Shown one piece after another: positions 23,368 to 35,650 of a stretch of DNA of 64,000 bases. The notes beneath the pieces are model-generated. The model ran no database searches. It was given only the letters and a program-made list of their open reading frames with translations, and was not told where the DNA came from. The translations under genes and the position numbers were made by a program. Source of the stretch: Siphonodentalium dalli (lineage: Eukaryota; Mollusca; Scaphopoda; Gadilida; Siphonodentaliidae); NCBI GenBank assembly GCA_032622095.1, contig CP136066.1, positions 116,519,319 through 116,583,318 on the forward strand, written 5' to 3'. How positions within the stretch are numbered: the first letter of the stretch is position 1; each line of letters begins with the position of its first letter.

Positions 23368-23385
23368 CATATTCTACTTTCGCAG

Positions 23386-23499
23386 ATGTCCAAACCTGTG
23401 TCAATATACAATGTAGAAATGGTGGGACCTGCGTGGCGGACGATCCCGGCGCTCGCTGCCATTGTAATCACGAATGGACGGGTCAATCATGTGATGTGC
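23386..23499 (+). CDS. EGF-like repeat 1 exon
   Basis: The acceptor cgcag precedes 23386 and the donor c|gtgagt follows 23499. The exon is 114 nt, phase 1-1, 38 residues. All six EGF cysteines are present in the order C-x4-C-x5-C-x8-C-x-C-x8-C (CVNIQC, CRNGGTC, CHC, then a final C after GQS). CRNGGTC fits the O-fucosylation consensus C2-x4-S/T-C3 used by POFUT1. The calcium-binding Asp/Asn pair before the first cysteine is missing (DVQTC), so this is probably a non-calcium EGF. It lies about 2.2 kb downstream of the six-cysteine exon and 0.8 kb upstream of EGF2. The sequence 5' of the exon, to about 23367, is the tail of a repeat element ending only some 18 bp before the splice acceptor. Confidence 0.93.
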
Positions 23500-24302
23500 G
23501 TGAGTAGGTATATCTAGATAGACCCTTCCAAGATAGCTCTGTTTGATCACTCACCAATATATTATAGTCCCAGGATTCCAATGGAAATGGCTTTACTAAA
23601 ATTACCACTATGTAATTCGTTAGATTTCATATTAGAGAATTTGTTGCTGGGGGGGGGGGGGTGGGGGGGGGGGGCTTTGTCCAGCTGTCTGAGCTTGTGT
23701 TTACTGATTGCTCCGCTGTTAGTAATCAAAAGAACATTAAGATGTGATCAAAGTCACGAAGAATAGCTGGACGTGCGTATATATCAGATTAATATCTAAA
23801 ATTTAGCGATTCAGTCGATCAATCATCGATCACATGTAACCAACAGACCTCGACAGAAACTGCTTGTTAGATTCAGAGAGGGTGGCAATGGACGTGGTAA
23901 CAGGTAGATTGTGTGTCGCAGCCCCTACCCCACTGATATCAGTAAAAATATGAACACCTATAGTCATGCAACGTGACATCAAATTAGTCAACATTATTGC
24001 TGAGTTAATTTTCCGTTTTGTAAGTAAAATAAAAAATGTCATTTGTGACGTTCGGGAAACACCCCCAACCAATAATATCTTAAATGATGATGAGAATATA
24101 ACACAATCAAAGCCTGATAATACTGCGTCTTTTGAAAGTTGAAATCTGATCAATAAAATCTCCAATTGATGGGTCCGACGTTTTATCTCTTTCTTCCTAA
24201 TTGAAAAGGTTCAAATTCTGGTATCGGGTGGTTTATTAGTATTCGCGAGAGTTCGATATTCCATGGTTATAAACTGAGAAGAAAAGAAATGCTTTATTTC
24301 AG
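23500..24302 (+). other. Intron between EGF1 and EGF2
   Basis: The intron is 803 bp and starts gtgagt and ends ttatttcag. It contains a g-homopolymer cluster (about 23650-23674). Nothing else was recognised. Confidence 0.85.
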
Positions 24303-24419
24303 CCGACAATGATTGTTCGCCGAATCCTTGTAAACATGGATCAACTTGCACAGATATGGGTCTTGGTGTATGGCAGTGCGCGTGCGTATCTGGATTTGAG
24401 GGCGAGGATTGTTCTATCA
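24303..24419 (+). CDS. EGF-like repeat 2 exon
   Basis: The acceptor ttatttcag precedes 24303 and the donor a|gtaagt follows 24419. The exon is 117 nt, phase 1-1, 39 residues. The six cysteines sit in CSPNPC, CKHGSTC, CAC and a final C after GFEGED. CKHGSTC fits the O-fucose consensus. The region before the first cysteine (PDNDC) only partly fits the calcium-binding signature. The glycine-aromatic-glycine turn before the last cysteine (SGFEGEDC) is typical of EGF domains. It is followed by a 10 kb intron that holds the long inverted-repeat structure. Confidence 0.94.
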
Positions 24420-24581
24420 GTAAGTCTGCTTGTCAACCAGTCACACGAAGAAGTTAAACATAGAGACCTGTTTTGTGTATGTGTATATTCGAACCATTTC
24501 GAAGCGATATTTACAAACTCGGTAACTAATTTTAGCCAATGGAATCTGATTGTTGCATGCATGCGAACTTCAGCACAACCT

Positions 24582-25660
24582 TTAAAACACAGGTATTTGG
24601 CACAATAGACCCAAAGACAGCAGATATATAAGACAAGGTATATATATATATAACTATCTATCAGATGACCCAAATTCCCACCACCCATTGTTATCAAGCT
24701 TTAGCTAAAATATTTATGTTATGTTATTCAGACCATAACCCCTATTTTGTCCACGAAGGGCTATGGTTCAGTTTGGCACATCACCCGACTCAATTGGTTG
24801 ATTGTATCAAAATTTACAGGCATCGGAACAGAAAAATTATGGCCTAAATTTCTGGTCGGACATTTACTGGGCAACCGACTAAATAGTACAGCGGCCAAAC
24901 GCCAAAAGTGGTCGGGTAACCCTACCCACGGTAGAACAAGTTAAAACCAACTTTTTTTGAATGAGAAATATATACTGTAGACGAAAATGATAGTGAAAAA
25001 TAACGGAATTGGTGGTGGCTATTCTGAAATCGACGATGAACGATACCCACCAGTGACTTTTCCCAGAAATTAACGATTTTGGTAAAGTGAGCCCTGCGGC
25101 TATGTCCTAAGTTATTAGCCCACATTGTAGTCATTAAAATTACTACAGCATACCATATATGTACATGATATGCAAGAAGTGTTGGTTAATTTTGATTTTC
25201 GTGCCATTTGGAGCCGAAACATTTATTTTTTGTTGAAAAATCGCTCTTTTTCAAAAAAAATATATTTTTCGAACATTATCATTCAAACGAATATTGCAAT
25301 AATATTGAAATATTTACTCCATATGGTGTAGTAGTTATCTGTCAAGCATACGAAGAAAGAAGTTAACAAAAAAATTGTACGGTTTGCGAGACATTGGATT
25401 TTAGCTACCCCTCCCCCAAACACGTTTTTGGTCGAAAAAAATACATATTTTTGATAATGTCATTACAAACATTTTCGAATTGATCTGAATGGGACCCAAT
25501 ATGAATCTTGTACTGAAAGTGTTGTCAAGAGATGCCGTTTAATCGATTACAGATGTGTTTAGGCTTTCAGACCCCCAGTTACAACAACAACAATTATTTT
25601 ATTGATAACATTTAATTTTGCATGCATTAACATCGATGTTAAGTACTAAAACCTTTGTAT
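24582..25660. repeat. Left arm of a long inverted repeat
   Basis: The arm runs from acacaggtatttggcac through acccaaattcccaccac, ttacaggcatcgg, gtagaacaagttaaaac and catttggagccgaaac to taacatcgatgttaag. Each landmark is found in the same order, reverse complemented, at 31285 down to 29835. The arms are related but diverged, with scattered substitutions. A partial second copy of the inner arm follows at about 25650-26000. Confidence 0.85.
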
Positions 25661-26189
25661 AAACAATACGTGACAAACTATATAATTCATATGGCTCAGT
25701 AGTTATCTGGACATCACAAGTAGAAAGAATTCGATGGAAATTGTCAACGGTTTTCAAGATATTGGAATTAGGTACCGCTCCCCCGGACGCGATTTGGTAG
25801 AAAAACTACATATTTATGATAACAACACAGACCTTTCTAAATTATTCTAATGAGCATCTAATCATTATTCGTGTGATGAAAACCTGATCCGTAGACACCG
25901 CGAGCCTGGTTTTAGATGACCTCAGGTTTCCAATTAAACCCCCAGTTACAACAACAACACAATATTTTATTTATGGCATGTAATTTTATATTAACACATA
26001 TCGACTTTGAGCAACTGAAGTATTTGTTCTAAACGACACATAATATAGACTAACATAATCATACAGAACAAAATCATTATTGCTCCCCCGCCCTATTAGA
26101 CGTCCTGAACACACCACGAACTGAACAAAATATGATCTCAGTATTAAGAATCATGTAATTATAAAGGACAATTTACATAAGGAAATATA

Positions 26190-28010
26190 CAATGTTTATG
26201 GATGGGTTTGTTCCCGAAACAGTGTGGCACTTTGCTAGTTTGGTTCCCAAAATCCTAGGGTACTTTACAAAAGGTGGCTGGCAAAAACCAAAGCTGAATA
26301 TTTTCTTTGAGCACCCTACGCCATTTAAAGTCTTAAACACACTAATGGATGGACATGTTCTCAATTATAATAACTGGGGTGTGGACAAATGGTATGTAAT
26401 TCAGGAAATATACCTCTTCGTTGCACGATGGGTGGGTTGGCTGGCTTCCCAATGTCTGGACACTTTACAAAAATTGTCTAGCAAAGAGAAGGCGAAATCT
26501 CACTGTTTTTGGGTACCCATAACCCTTCTAAACTCTTTAGAACACACTGAACCGAATCTATATGATCTCATGTATTATTTACAATGTGTATGGGTGGTTT
26601 TGTTCTCGAAATCCTGGAACACTTTACAAAAGACGGCTGGCAAATACGAAATGTAATGTGTTAGCCTGTTATGCCACACTGCCCCATTTGCAATCTTGGG
26701 ACACACAATGGACCGAAAGGCTGTGCTCCCATTGTTAACTGCGTGTGTAGAGAAATGGACGCTATATAAAGAGTATAGTATACCAGGGTCTTGAATGTCT
26801 GGGTCACTTTACAAAATGTTGTTGATGAAAGAGAAAGGTGAATACTCACTGTTTGGGGGGGGGACCCCATTAACCCATTTAATATCTTGATCAGAGCATG
26901 AACTGAAGTTATATTCTCTCATACTTAGCTTAGTGTGTGATCGAAAGGAATTGCTGTCATGGAATTATTAATTGATATATGGGTGATTTTGTTCCCTCGA
27001 AATCCTGGAACACTTTACAAAAAGCGGCTGGCAAACAAGAAGGCGAATTTTCTATGTCTTGAGGACCCCACTATCCAACTTGAAGTCTTAACAAAATGAT
27101 ATGCTCTCAATGTTAACTGAAGTTGTGGACAAATGGGATTATTATCTGGCAATACGAATCTGTTATGGATGAGATGGTTCCCGATAGCCTATGGCACTTT
27201 ACAACAAATGGTCAGCAAATGAAAGGGCTAAATTTTACTCTCAGGGGACTCCATCCCTATCTGAAGTATTGAACACAACACTAGCTCAAGGCATAAGATA
27301 TCCATATTACCCGAAATTGTGGCCGAATGGCAATGGTCTCGCGAGCCCGCCGTTCGCGAGAACACCGTGGCACCTAAGCAGATGGCAAACGATGAAGGCG
27401 AATTTTAAGGGACCCCTACCCCATGTAAACCATTGAACCTACCACGAACCGAATGGATGTGCCCTCGTGGTCAAACGACGATATGGACAAATGGCTATTC
27501 TATAAAGAAATACACAATTGTTATAGATGGGTTAATACCCGACAGTCAGGGACACTTTACAAAAAGCGACTGAAAAATAAATAATGCGATTTCTCAATGT
27601 TTGTATTACCCCCTTCCCAATTTGAAGACTAGAACACACCACGGATTGGAACGATATCATCATTGACTGCGTGTATGGACAATGGCGAGTTAATTGTACA
27701 AGGACGTAAACAATGTAAATAGATGGATTTGGGTTCAGAAAGAATGAGCACTTAACGAAAAGTGACTGGAAAATAAGAAAGGCAAAATTTTGAGGACCCC
27801 TACTTTATCTGAAGTCTTGGAAGACACCACATGGTGAAATGATATGACCCCAATATTAATTGAGGGCTTGACCAAAGGTTAGTTTTTATCAGAATATACA
27901 TATGTGTTGGTTCCCGAAAGTCTGCATCACGTAGCACTCCACGACAAGCGGCTGGCAAATGTTCACTGTTGTATGTACCCCTACCCCATTTGAGGTCTTG
28001 AACACATCAT
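26190..28010. repeat. Degenerate tandem array with about 185-bp period
   Basis: A core resembling ggcactttacaaaaagcggc or its variants recurs near 26265, 26461, 26619, 26809, 27011, 27196, 27371, 27550, 27749 and 27934, a mean spacing of about 185 bp. Other shared pieces are gggttggttcccgaaa before the core and gaaggcgaaattt and gacccc after it. The ORFs over this region (for example at 26192-26656) are incidental. Confidence 0.8.
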
Positions 28011-28729
28011 GTACTGAAGGGATTATGAATTCAATATCAACATATATTGTGGCCGAAACTATGCGATATAGAAGTATGTGGTAGTTCTATCCGGAGGTAA
28101 ACAATTTATCTGGGAGGGAGGTTGTATGGGGAAAATTAGGATGTAATCCAGTTGGAACTGATTGGATACAATGATATACACACAGTTTCGTTGGAGCTGA
28201 TTGGACGCAATGCTACACAGATAATGTTGTTTTCGTCATTGATACGCCCGTCGCCGTGAGATTGCAGACGATCTGGAGGTGGTAATTTTCGCGCTTAGCA
28301 GGGTTTCAATGCTTTTCACGAAGTTTTAACAAATGACATCATTATGGAAATCGCTTTGTTTTCGAGATAAATGTCTGAACCTCGTCAACTATTTTAATAT
28401 TTTCGCGCTGACTGAGTTGCTGTACATAAAAACCACTGTATTCCTAAAAGTAATGATATGCTTTTTATATTTGCCACAACGACAGAGAGGGGACGTTTTA
28501 ATGTGATTACTCAATTGGCCATAGTTCAAACTACTGCATTTCAACCTTAAACGGGAATGTAGTACTTGTGCATCTATACGTCGGACATGCTGGGTTCTCC
28601 AGCTGTCCAATTATTGTAATCTCTGCATACCATTATTGGTTTTTTGAGAATAAACTATTGATTGGTTGACTGATATCATATCAGTGATATGCGACACTTA
28701 TTGTATGTAATAGCAAATAAAATGCGTTG

Positions 28730-29305
28730 TTGTTGTAATTTGGGGTCTGGAAGCCTGAACACGTCTTTAATCACTTAAGCAATGTCCCCGGGCTCAATTT
28801 TCAGCAAAAGAATTAAGTATGATCAATTGGGAAATTTGGTAAAGTTCTGAACAAAAATATGTAATTTTTCGACCAAAAACGTGTTTGGGGGAGGTGTAAC
28901 TAAAATCCATTATTTCGCAAATTGTTCTAAATTTCTGTTAACTTCTTTCTGCACATGCTTGGCAGATAACTGCATCACCATAAGAATTAAATATTTGGGC
29001 ATTATAACAATATCCATTTGAATAATAATGTTCGAAAAATAATATTTTTGTGAAAAAGTGCGATTTTTCAGCAAAAAATAAATATTTTGGCTCCAAATGG
29101 CAGGAAAATCTAAATTAACCAACACTTTTTTTCATATCAGGTAGAAGTATGGTATGATGTAGTAATTTTAACCCCAACAATATGGGCAAATAGGCTAGGA
29201 CATAGCCACAGGGCTCGCTTTACCAAAATCATGAATTTCTGGAAAAAGTCACTGGAGGGTATCGCTCATCGTCGATTTGACAATAGCCACCACCTATTCC
29301 GTTAT
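28730..29305. repeat. Third, truncated copy of the inverted-repeat arm
   Basis: It has the same orientation as the right arm and the same landmarks (gtctggaagcctgaacacg, aaaacgtgtttgggggagg, ttggctccaaatggca, tagccaccacc). It stops where the gt-rich repeat begins at 29306. Confidence 0.82.
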
Positions 29306-29323
29306 TTTGGAAGATCTGTGTGT

Positions 29324-29365
<42 letters not shown>

Positions 29366-29825
29366 GTGTGTGTGTGTGTCTGTGTGTGTGTTCGCGATGA
29401 ACTCGAAAATGGCCGACCCGATTTCGATGAAACTTCGTATGTGGGGGTATTTGTGGGGGTGGCATGGGCCTATTAATTTGTCCGTGCGACGTGACCTTGA
29501 CCTTGAAATCGGGTCATTTCAAGGTCAAACGCCCGAATAGCACGGGATTTCGATGAAACTTGGTATGTGGGGATACTTTCGTATGGGGAGTCTCATAAGC
29601 ATATTCAAATCGTGACCCCATCTGACCTTGACCTTCAAAATGATCAATTCGAGGTCAAATCGGGTAAAACCGGATGGATTTCGACGGGTACTTTTGTCGG
29701 GTACTTTTGTCCGGGCAGTGTTTTGGACGGGTCAATCGTGACCCCACCTGACCTTGACCTTCTAAATGGACAATTCAACGTCAAAGCCCGGACGAAGTCG
29801 GGTCACCTTCTAGTATGTTATATAG
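29306..29825. mobile_element. gt-rich interspersed element, copy 1
   Basis: It begins ttttggaagatctgtgtg, carries a (gt)n tract to about 29390, then ttcgcgatgaactcgaaaa, and ends cggacgaagtcgggtcacct plus tctagtat. It is shared with 32235-32945 and sits between two arm copies. It is non-coding. Confidence 0.78.
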
Positions 29826-29834
29826 TTGGTCAAG

Positions 29835-31285
29835 TTGTTTATAACAAAGGTTTTAGTACTTAACATCGATGTTAATGCATGCAAAATTAACTGTTATCAA
29901 TAAAATAATTGTTGTTGATGTAACTGGGGGTCTGAAAGCCTGAACACATCTGTAATCGATTAAACGGCATCTCTGGACAACACTTTCAGTACAAGATTCA
30001 TATTGGGTCCCATTCAGATCAATTCAAAAATGTTTGTAATGACATTATCAAAAATATGTATTTTTTTCGACAAAAAACGTGTTTGGGAGAGGGGTAGCTA
30101 AAATCCAATATCTCGTAAACCGTTCAAAATTTTTGTTAACTTCTTCCTTTATATGCTTGTTATATAACTACTACACCATATGACCTAAATATTTCAATAT
30201 TATTGCAATATACGTTTGAATGATAATGTTCGAAAAATAAAAAAAAATTGGAAAAGATTGATTTTTCAATAAAAAATAAATGTTTCGGCTCCAAATGGCA
30301 CGAAAATCCAAATTAACCAACACTTCTTGCATATCAGATACAAACATGGTATGCTGTAGTCATTTTAACACCAACAATGTGGGCAAATAACTTAGGACAT
30401 AGCCGCAGGGCTCACTTTACCAAACTCGTTAATTTCTGGGAAAAGTCACTGGTGGGTATCGTTCATCGTCAATTTGAGAATAGCCACCACCAATTACGTT
30501 ACTTTTCACTATAATTTTCGTAAAGAGTATATATTTCTCCTTTAAATAAAGTTAGTTTTAACTTGTTCTACAGTGGGTAGGGGTATCTCGAAAACTAGAG
30601 CTCTTTTTCGATTTGGCCGCTGCACTAAAAGGAATTTTCTGAGAGAACAGCCATTTTTCGCCGGTGACATTCATCAATACTTACCTTTCAGGTAAAATAT
30701 GTTTCTTATGGCTCTTATTGTGCTATGCAGTTAAATAGCTCTCAAGAAAATGCGAAGCGTAATTTGTCCCACTGTCGCCAAAATGGAAGGCAAATAACGT
30801 CTTCCACTTTCGTGAAAGCTATCTAACTGCATATCTCTGTCATGAGTGCAAGAGGAGATTCTTTTATGAGCTGAAATTAATTTAAATTTACCAGAAATTG
30901 ATCCAATGTAAGTCTCGCGAATGTCACCGACAAAAACTGGCTATACTCTCTGGTCTGATCGTAAATGTTGTTCAGCCGGTGTGCCCAGTAAATTTATGTC
31001 CGGCCAGAAATTTTGGCCAGAATTGTTCTATTCTGATGCCTGTAACTTTTGATGCAATCAACTGATCTTGTGGGGTGATATGTCAAAATGAACTATAGAG
31101 TCCTTCGGGAACAGAAGTTTTTTTGTGGTTTGAATAATGTTTTTTTTAAATATGTTAGCTACAGCTTGAAAACGCCAGGTGGTGGGAATTTGGGCCATCT
31201 GATATATAGCTACATTGTCTTATATATATGTGTGTGTCTTTAGGGTGGTGGGATCCATTGTTCCAAATACCTGTGCTTTAAAACA
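29835..31285. repeat. Right arm of the long inverted repeat
   Basis: This is the reverse complement of 24582-25660, with about 370 bp of extra sequence around 30595-30960. With the left arm it delimits a 6.7 kb unit. No transposase was recognised between the arms. Confidence 0.83.
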
Positions 31286-31395
31286 CTTTAAAACAAATAT
31301 CTCTGTTATTTAATCAAGATTAATCCTAAATCAATCTTTAAAATACTTCTTCTTAGTAAATATTAATTCTCGATTAATCCTAAGATCAATATTAA

Positions 31396-32248
31396 AGGGG
31401 GTACTGTACACTAAATTCGGCCATTTATGGGACCATCTCCTGTTATACTCAACAGAAAATATGCAATAGATTAATGAATTTGAGCCATGGATGAGCGCAA
31501 AATACACTCCTGTGCTCTATGAACAATTTGATTTAAACATATTCGTATTATGTATAAAGAGTACATTACATATAAGGGATTGGAGGATAAGTTCTGAGAA
31601 ACTTAGATTAACCTTCGCTCCCTATACATATACTACATGAATATAACAATTTATTTTTGATATTATATCAGGTTTTGGTAGGATGTGTAGAATATATATA
31701 GAATACGTGAACATAACGGATATTGCACGGGATGTTAACTTATATACGGTGGTCTATTATAAATCGGGGTGTGGTAGGGGATAATAGAGACCTTTCGCCA
31801 AATCACGAATACGAGTACGGATACGGAAATATCCTGTCAGTACACGGCCAAAATTCGATCTTTATGCACTGGGTTTCTTGTGTGATAAGAAATATACCCC
31901 ACGCAGTTTAGTTACATGCAGATGTGCCAAGAATGTACCACCGGTCCTGCTTGGGGACGCTCTAACATTATCCGTGTGGAGTATTGCACACGGATAAGAA
32001 CATGGGATATGAAAGAGACACACATTTCTTTTTTCATAAAATATATGTGTAACTGAATAGAGTGGGGCATATGTCGTCTCACCAATTTGCCATCGTAGGT
32101 AAATTGTGATGGTGTCAACCTTACGAGAACAATATATCCTATCCGTCATCGTAATAGTGATTTTTTGCGAAAGGTTTCTAATGAGTATATACACACATAT
32201 AACTAGTATGACAACTGGCAGCATATATCTATCATATATTTTGGAAGA

Positions 32249-32281
<33 letters not shown>

Positions 32282-33324
32282 TGTGTGTGTTCGCGATGAA
32301 CTCGAAAACGGCCGACCCGATTTCGATGAAAGGGTACTATCGGTCGGGAAGTGGCATAGGCATATTAATTTTCAGATCCGAGGTCAACTTTTCACGTGCC
32401 GAGGTCAAATCTGTTTTTACGCCGTTTTGCGCTAATATATTTCAGTTCGGTGCTCACAAATCGATTCGATATAGCGCGAATATTAAATTGCCAGTCATAT
32501 AATTTGCACGGTTAGAATCTGTGGCGCTTCATCTTTCCAATGATGTATCACACGCCTGTGTACGTTTAAAGTTTCTACCTTAATTATCGGGAAGAACGCA
32601 GGACCATGCTTCGCTCATCGAAAAACATTCCGTAAATATATTACGCCGTCAACAGATCGTGAGGTGATCGCGTTTAACTCTTAACCGGCCGATGTCGCGT
32701 TAACTCATCACCGGCCGAGGTATCCGCAAATGACATTGGGCAATATATATATCTCGGAAACGGGTGGAGCTATCGACTTGAAATTTGGTATGTGAATGTA
32801 TCTTGCCCCGGATTTTATCGGGTCGCCGAGCCCGTGCGACGCCAGCTTCGCGCATGCGCAGACCATATCTCGGAAACGGGTGGAGCTATCGACTTGAAAT
32901 TTGGTTTTTGAATAGCCCGGACGAAGTCGGGTCACCTTCTAGTATATGTATATTGTGGGAAAGGGTTAGTTTGTGTGTTTGGGAAATGGTAAATAGAAAG
33001 GCGTCGATCGAATAAGTAATAGAAAAGGGTATTGGGGCTGCACATTTATGGTACGGAGTTTCGATGTTGTGTGTTTACAGGAGCTCATTCGTTGCCCGTC
33101 ACAAATCGTCCAAAAGATTTTATGAATTTGAAAGCAGTATCTGTTAGAATTTAAGTATCGTTGGCGGTTAAAGTTAGATCTCATTTTAAAATAGCTTCAT
33201 AGTCATAAATTAATTTGCATTATAATTAACATGCTGTTTGCATCATTCATAGAGTGAATGTATTTTTCACTCATCCATGGCTCAAATTAATTCATTTGTT
33301 GTATATTTCATGTACGGTACCCCT
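31396..33324. mobile_element. TTAA-type non-autonomous element, family T2, 1.9 kb copy
   Basis: The left end agggggtactgtacac follows TTAA at 31392-31395. The right end gtacggtacccct precedes ttag, probably a mutated TTAA. The inner arms pair over roughly 100 bp (gagccatggatgagcgc with cactcatccatggctc). It is interrupted by the gt-rich element at 32235-32945. Confidence 0.72.
32235..32945. mobile_element. gt-rich interspersed element, copy 2 (nested)
   Basis: It has the same ends as 29306-29825. The interior has a 42-bp direct repeat (tatctcggaaacgggtgg and following) at about 32750 and 32864. It lies inside the T2 element. Confidence 0.78.
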
Positions 33325-34462
33325 TTAGTTTATCATGATTGAATATATAGTGATCCGTCATGTGTATCCCACGTGGCTAGTATTATATATAAAACAATAT
33401 CTATCACCCCTCCGATTAAATATTTATTTATATGTAATCCTCAGTATAAGAATGGCACGAATTTAACACATCACATATGTATTCCGTATAGAATACCGCA
33501 CATGCAACTACATGTAGGTCACCATTACACAGCGCTAACTTCACAACACTTGGCCAATGACGGAGACATGTTAGATATGCAGAATATTTCGAATCAGACC
33601 GAATCACACCCGTAATGTCGACATCGAATCGAATCTCGAATATTCGTAGAGCCCCACAGTTGTATAGTCCAGTGGATAACGGGTTTCTTTTAATGACTAC
33701 AACAGACTTGTTTATTACAACGAACGCCACAGCTTTATGTATTTTAAAATATATGTACATCTTTAAAAAGTGTTAATTATATGAAGAGAATACTATGATA
33801 CACCGTATTACATAGCTAGTAATTAAATTCATTCTCATCCAATTAATTCTAGCACTTGATCATGTAATATTCAGCAGTATCCGTCACCCCTCCGGACAAC
33901 GCTCTCATCAATAGCAATGTAATGTCGATTTGGGACCGCCTAACTTATCTGATATCAACGGTCTGATATTACTCGATAAAGTTTTGTTGTGAGTAACTTG
34001 TGACGTCATGTAAAACCCCAGGGAGATCACGCGATAATTACGTCACCTTCCGTGTTCGTCTTGTTGTCGTGATAATTCCACATGTGCGTAGTCATTATTA
34101 ATTTTATTATAAATTTCATTTCATCTGCTCTTATTTTCTAAGCATGAAATTCCCAATGGGTTCAAGAATGGTAATATATATAACATACTATTTACGCGAT
34201 AAATATTATTGGTATAAGAACAATTAAAGTTTGTCTATATTTTAATCGTGAAGTTACCACCAACTAATCTGGGCATTATATGGCGATGTAATAATGTCAT
34301 TAAACGTTTTACTGGTCCGTACCGATGTGTATTTTTTGACTCGACTGCAGAATGTACAAAGTCAATACCACAGACCTCGTTCTCGACTCGAGGATGTTTC
34401 CTCGGACTGGATATGTAGAGTTGATGATACATATATTACATAATTCAAATTACCATTCCCAG

Positions 34463-34585
34463 ACACCAACGATTGCGACGAAGATGCAATGTATTCCTGT
34501 AAAAATGGCGGAAGTTGTGTGGATGGTGTCAATGATTACGCCTGTTCGTGCACAGATGGATTTGAAGGAGAATATTGCCAGCTCA
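34463..34585 (+). CDS. EGF-like repeat 3 exon
   Basis: The acceptor cattcccag precedes 34463 and the donor a|gtgagt follows 34585. The exon is 123 nt, phase 1-1, 41 residues, the longest of the eight. The spacing between cysteines 1 and 2 is extended (CDEDAMYSC). CKNGGSC fits the O-fucose consensus. [12 protein letters not shown] fits the Asp/Asn beta-hydroxylation consensus C-x-D/N-x4-F/Y-x-C of calcium-binding EGFs, and the N-terminal NTNDC is close to the calcium-binding start. The final turn is GFEGEYC. Confidence 0.95.
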
Positions 34586-34984
34586 GTGAGTTACTATTTA
34601 TAAGGCACGATTTTAATTATTCACTGTGTAATTTGACAGTTTCAGGTGATGATTCGACTGTTGTTCAATGAATAAAGTTAATCGAGATTGATGGAAAGTC
34701 AAACACTAACTAGAAATATAACGAGAAGTGTTCTACCCCCTTAAAGAAACGTCACATCGATATAATAATGTTTATATGGAATCCGGGTCGATTAGTGATG
34801 GTTTTGGATTTGGTAATGAAAATAGAGAGCCATGTAGACTCACTCAAATCACTCGCTTAAGGTAAGGAAATGGCGCATGTCACAGAGTTATAAAAATGTC
34901 TACTTCTACCAAAATATTGACTTTGCTTTGGGTCCGAAATTATGGAATCCGAAGTTAAATGGTAATCATGATCATTTTTGGAAA

Positions 34985-35080
34985 GTAATTGAATGCAATT
35001 GAAAAAGTAATTACTTTCAATTACTTGAAATTGAGAAATGGCCCAATTACAAATTACTTTCAATTACTTGAGAAAGGGTA
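34985..35080. repeat. Simple self-complementary repeat of caattacttgaaa type
   Basis: Several copies of tttcaattactt and complementary aagtaattgaa occur within 95 bp and can form small hairpins. Confidence 0.7.
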
Positions 35081-35085
35081 ATTAA

Positions 35086-35650
35086 AGGTACTTAATCCGA
35101 TTCAATGGTCCCCATATCATCATATTCCAACAACAATAATATTTTTTTGAAATACCGTTTCGCTTATCAGAAACGATTAATTGCCCAAAAATAATGATAA
35201 CCGCAGTTAACTATAGTAAAAAATTGACCAAAACCTATTATTTATCAACATTTTGTTCAACGAAATTTGGCCGGATTGTCAAATATCTAAACATACTATG
35301 TGATCGTTATGGTGGCGCGTGCGTGATGTTTATTGTAATTTGATTTTGTATTTTGTATTTTGTCTTGTATGTCATAAATTTTCTTGACGAAGGCAATAAA
35401 ACTATTGAAAAAAAAACAAAAAACAAAAAAAACAAAACACCCAAAGCCACTTGATTTTAGAGTTATCCATATTCATCCGCAATTTAATACGAGACCGTCG
35501 GCTCGTCGACTTTTTGCCAGGCCACCAAAAAGTACCGGTGGTAAAAAAAATATATTTGAAAAATCGATATCTGATCACTCTGAGCTTTGATGGGTGGGTA
35601 TTTTTTTTTACCCCCGAAGACAAAGAAATATTAATTTGGATTATGCATCT
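35086..35650. mobile_element. TTAA-flanked MITE, family T1, copy 3
   Basis: TTAA at 35082-35085 and 35651-35654. The ends are aggtacttaatccgat and aatttggattatgcatct, the same asymmetric ends as copy 2a. It is interrupted by a retroelement tail at about 35282-35445. Confidence 0.87.
35282..35445 (+). mobile_element. LINE/SINE 3' tail inserted in a MITE
   Basis: A body of about 120 bp (ttgtattttgtcttgtatg, gacgaaggcaataaaacta) ends in an a-rich tail (ttgaaaaaaaaacaaaaaa). Comparison with copy 2a shows that the flanks on both sides are adjacent there, so this is an insertion into the MITE. Confidence 0.75.

Larger units (their letters stand above)
21162..23385 (+). other. Intron between the six-cysteine exon and EGF1
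   Basis: The intron is 2.2 kb and starts gtgagt and ends cgcag. It holds a foldback element (21348-21761), a perfect hairpin (22049-22152) and two copies of a short interspersed repeat (22357-22487 and 22996-23367). The remainder is AT-rich with no exon evidence. Confidence 0.8.
24420..34462 (+). other. Intron between EGF2 and EGF3, 10 kb
   Basis: It starts gtaagt and ends ccattcccag. It is filled by a 6.7 kb long-inverted-repeat structure (24582-31285) and a 1.9 kb TTAA-type element (31396-33324). The last 1.1 kb (33325-34462) shows no recognised repeat or exon. Confidence 0.85.

Noticed and set aside
26192-26656. 154-codon frame in the long-inverted-repeat element
   Set aside because: It lies over the degenerate 185-bp array and its residues repeat with that array. 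No domain or splice signal.
29320-29395. Frames full of CVCVCVC or HTHTHT
   Set aside because: Translation of a (gt)n microsatellite.
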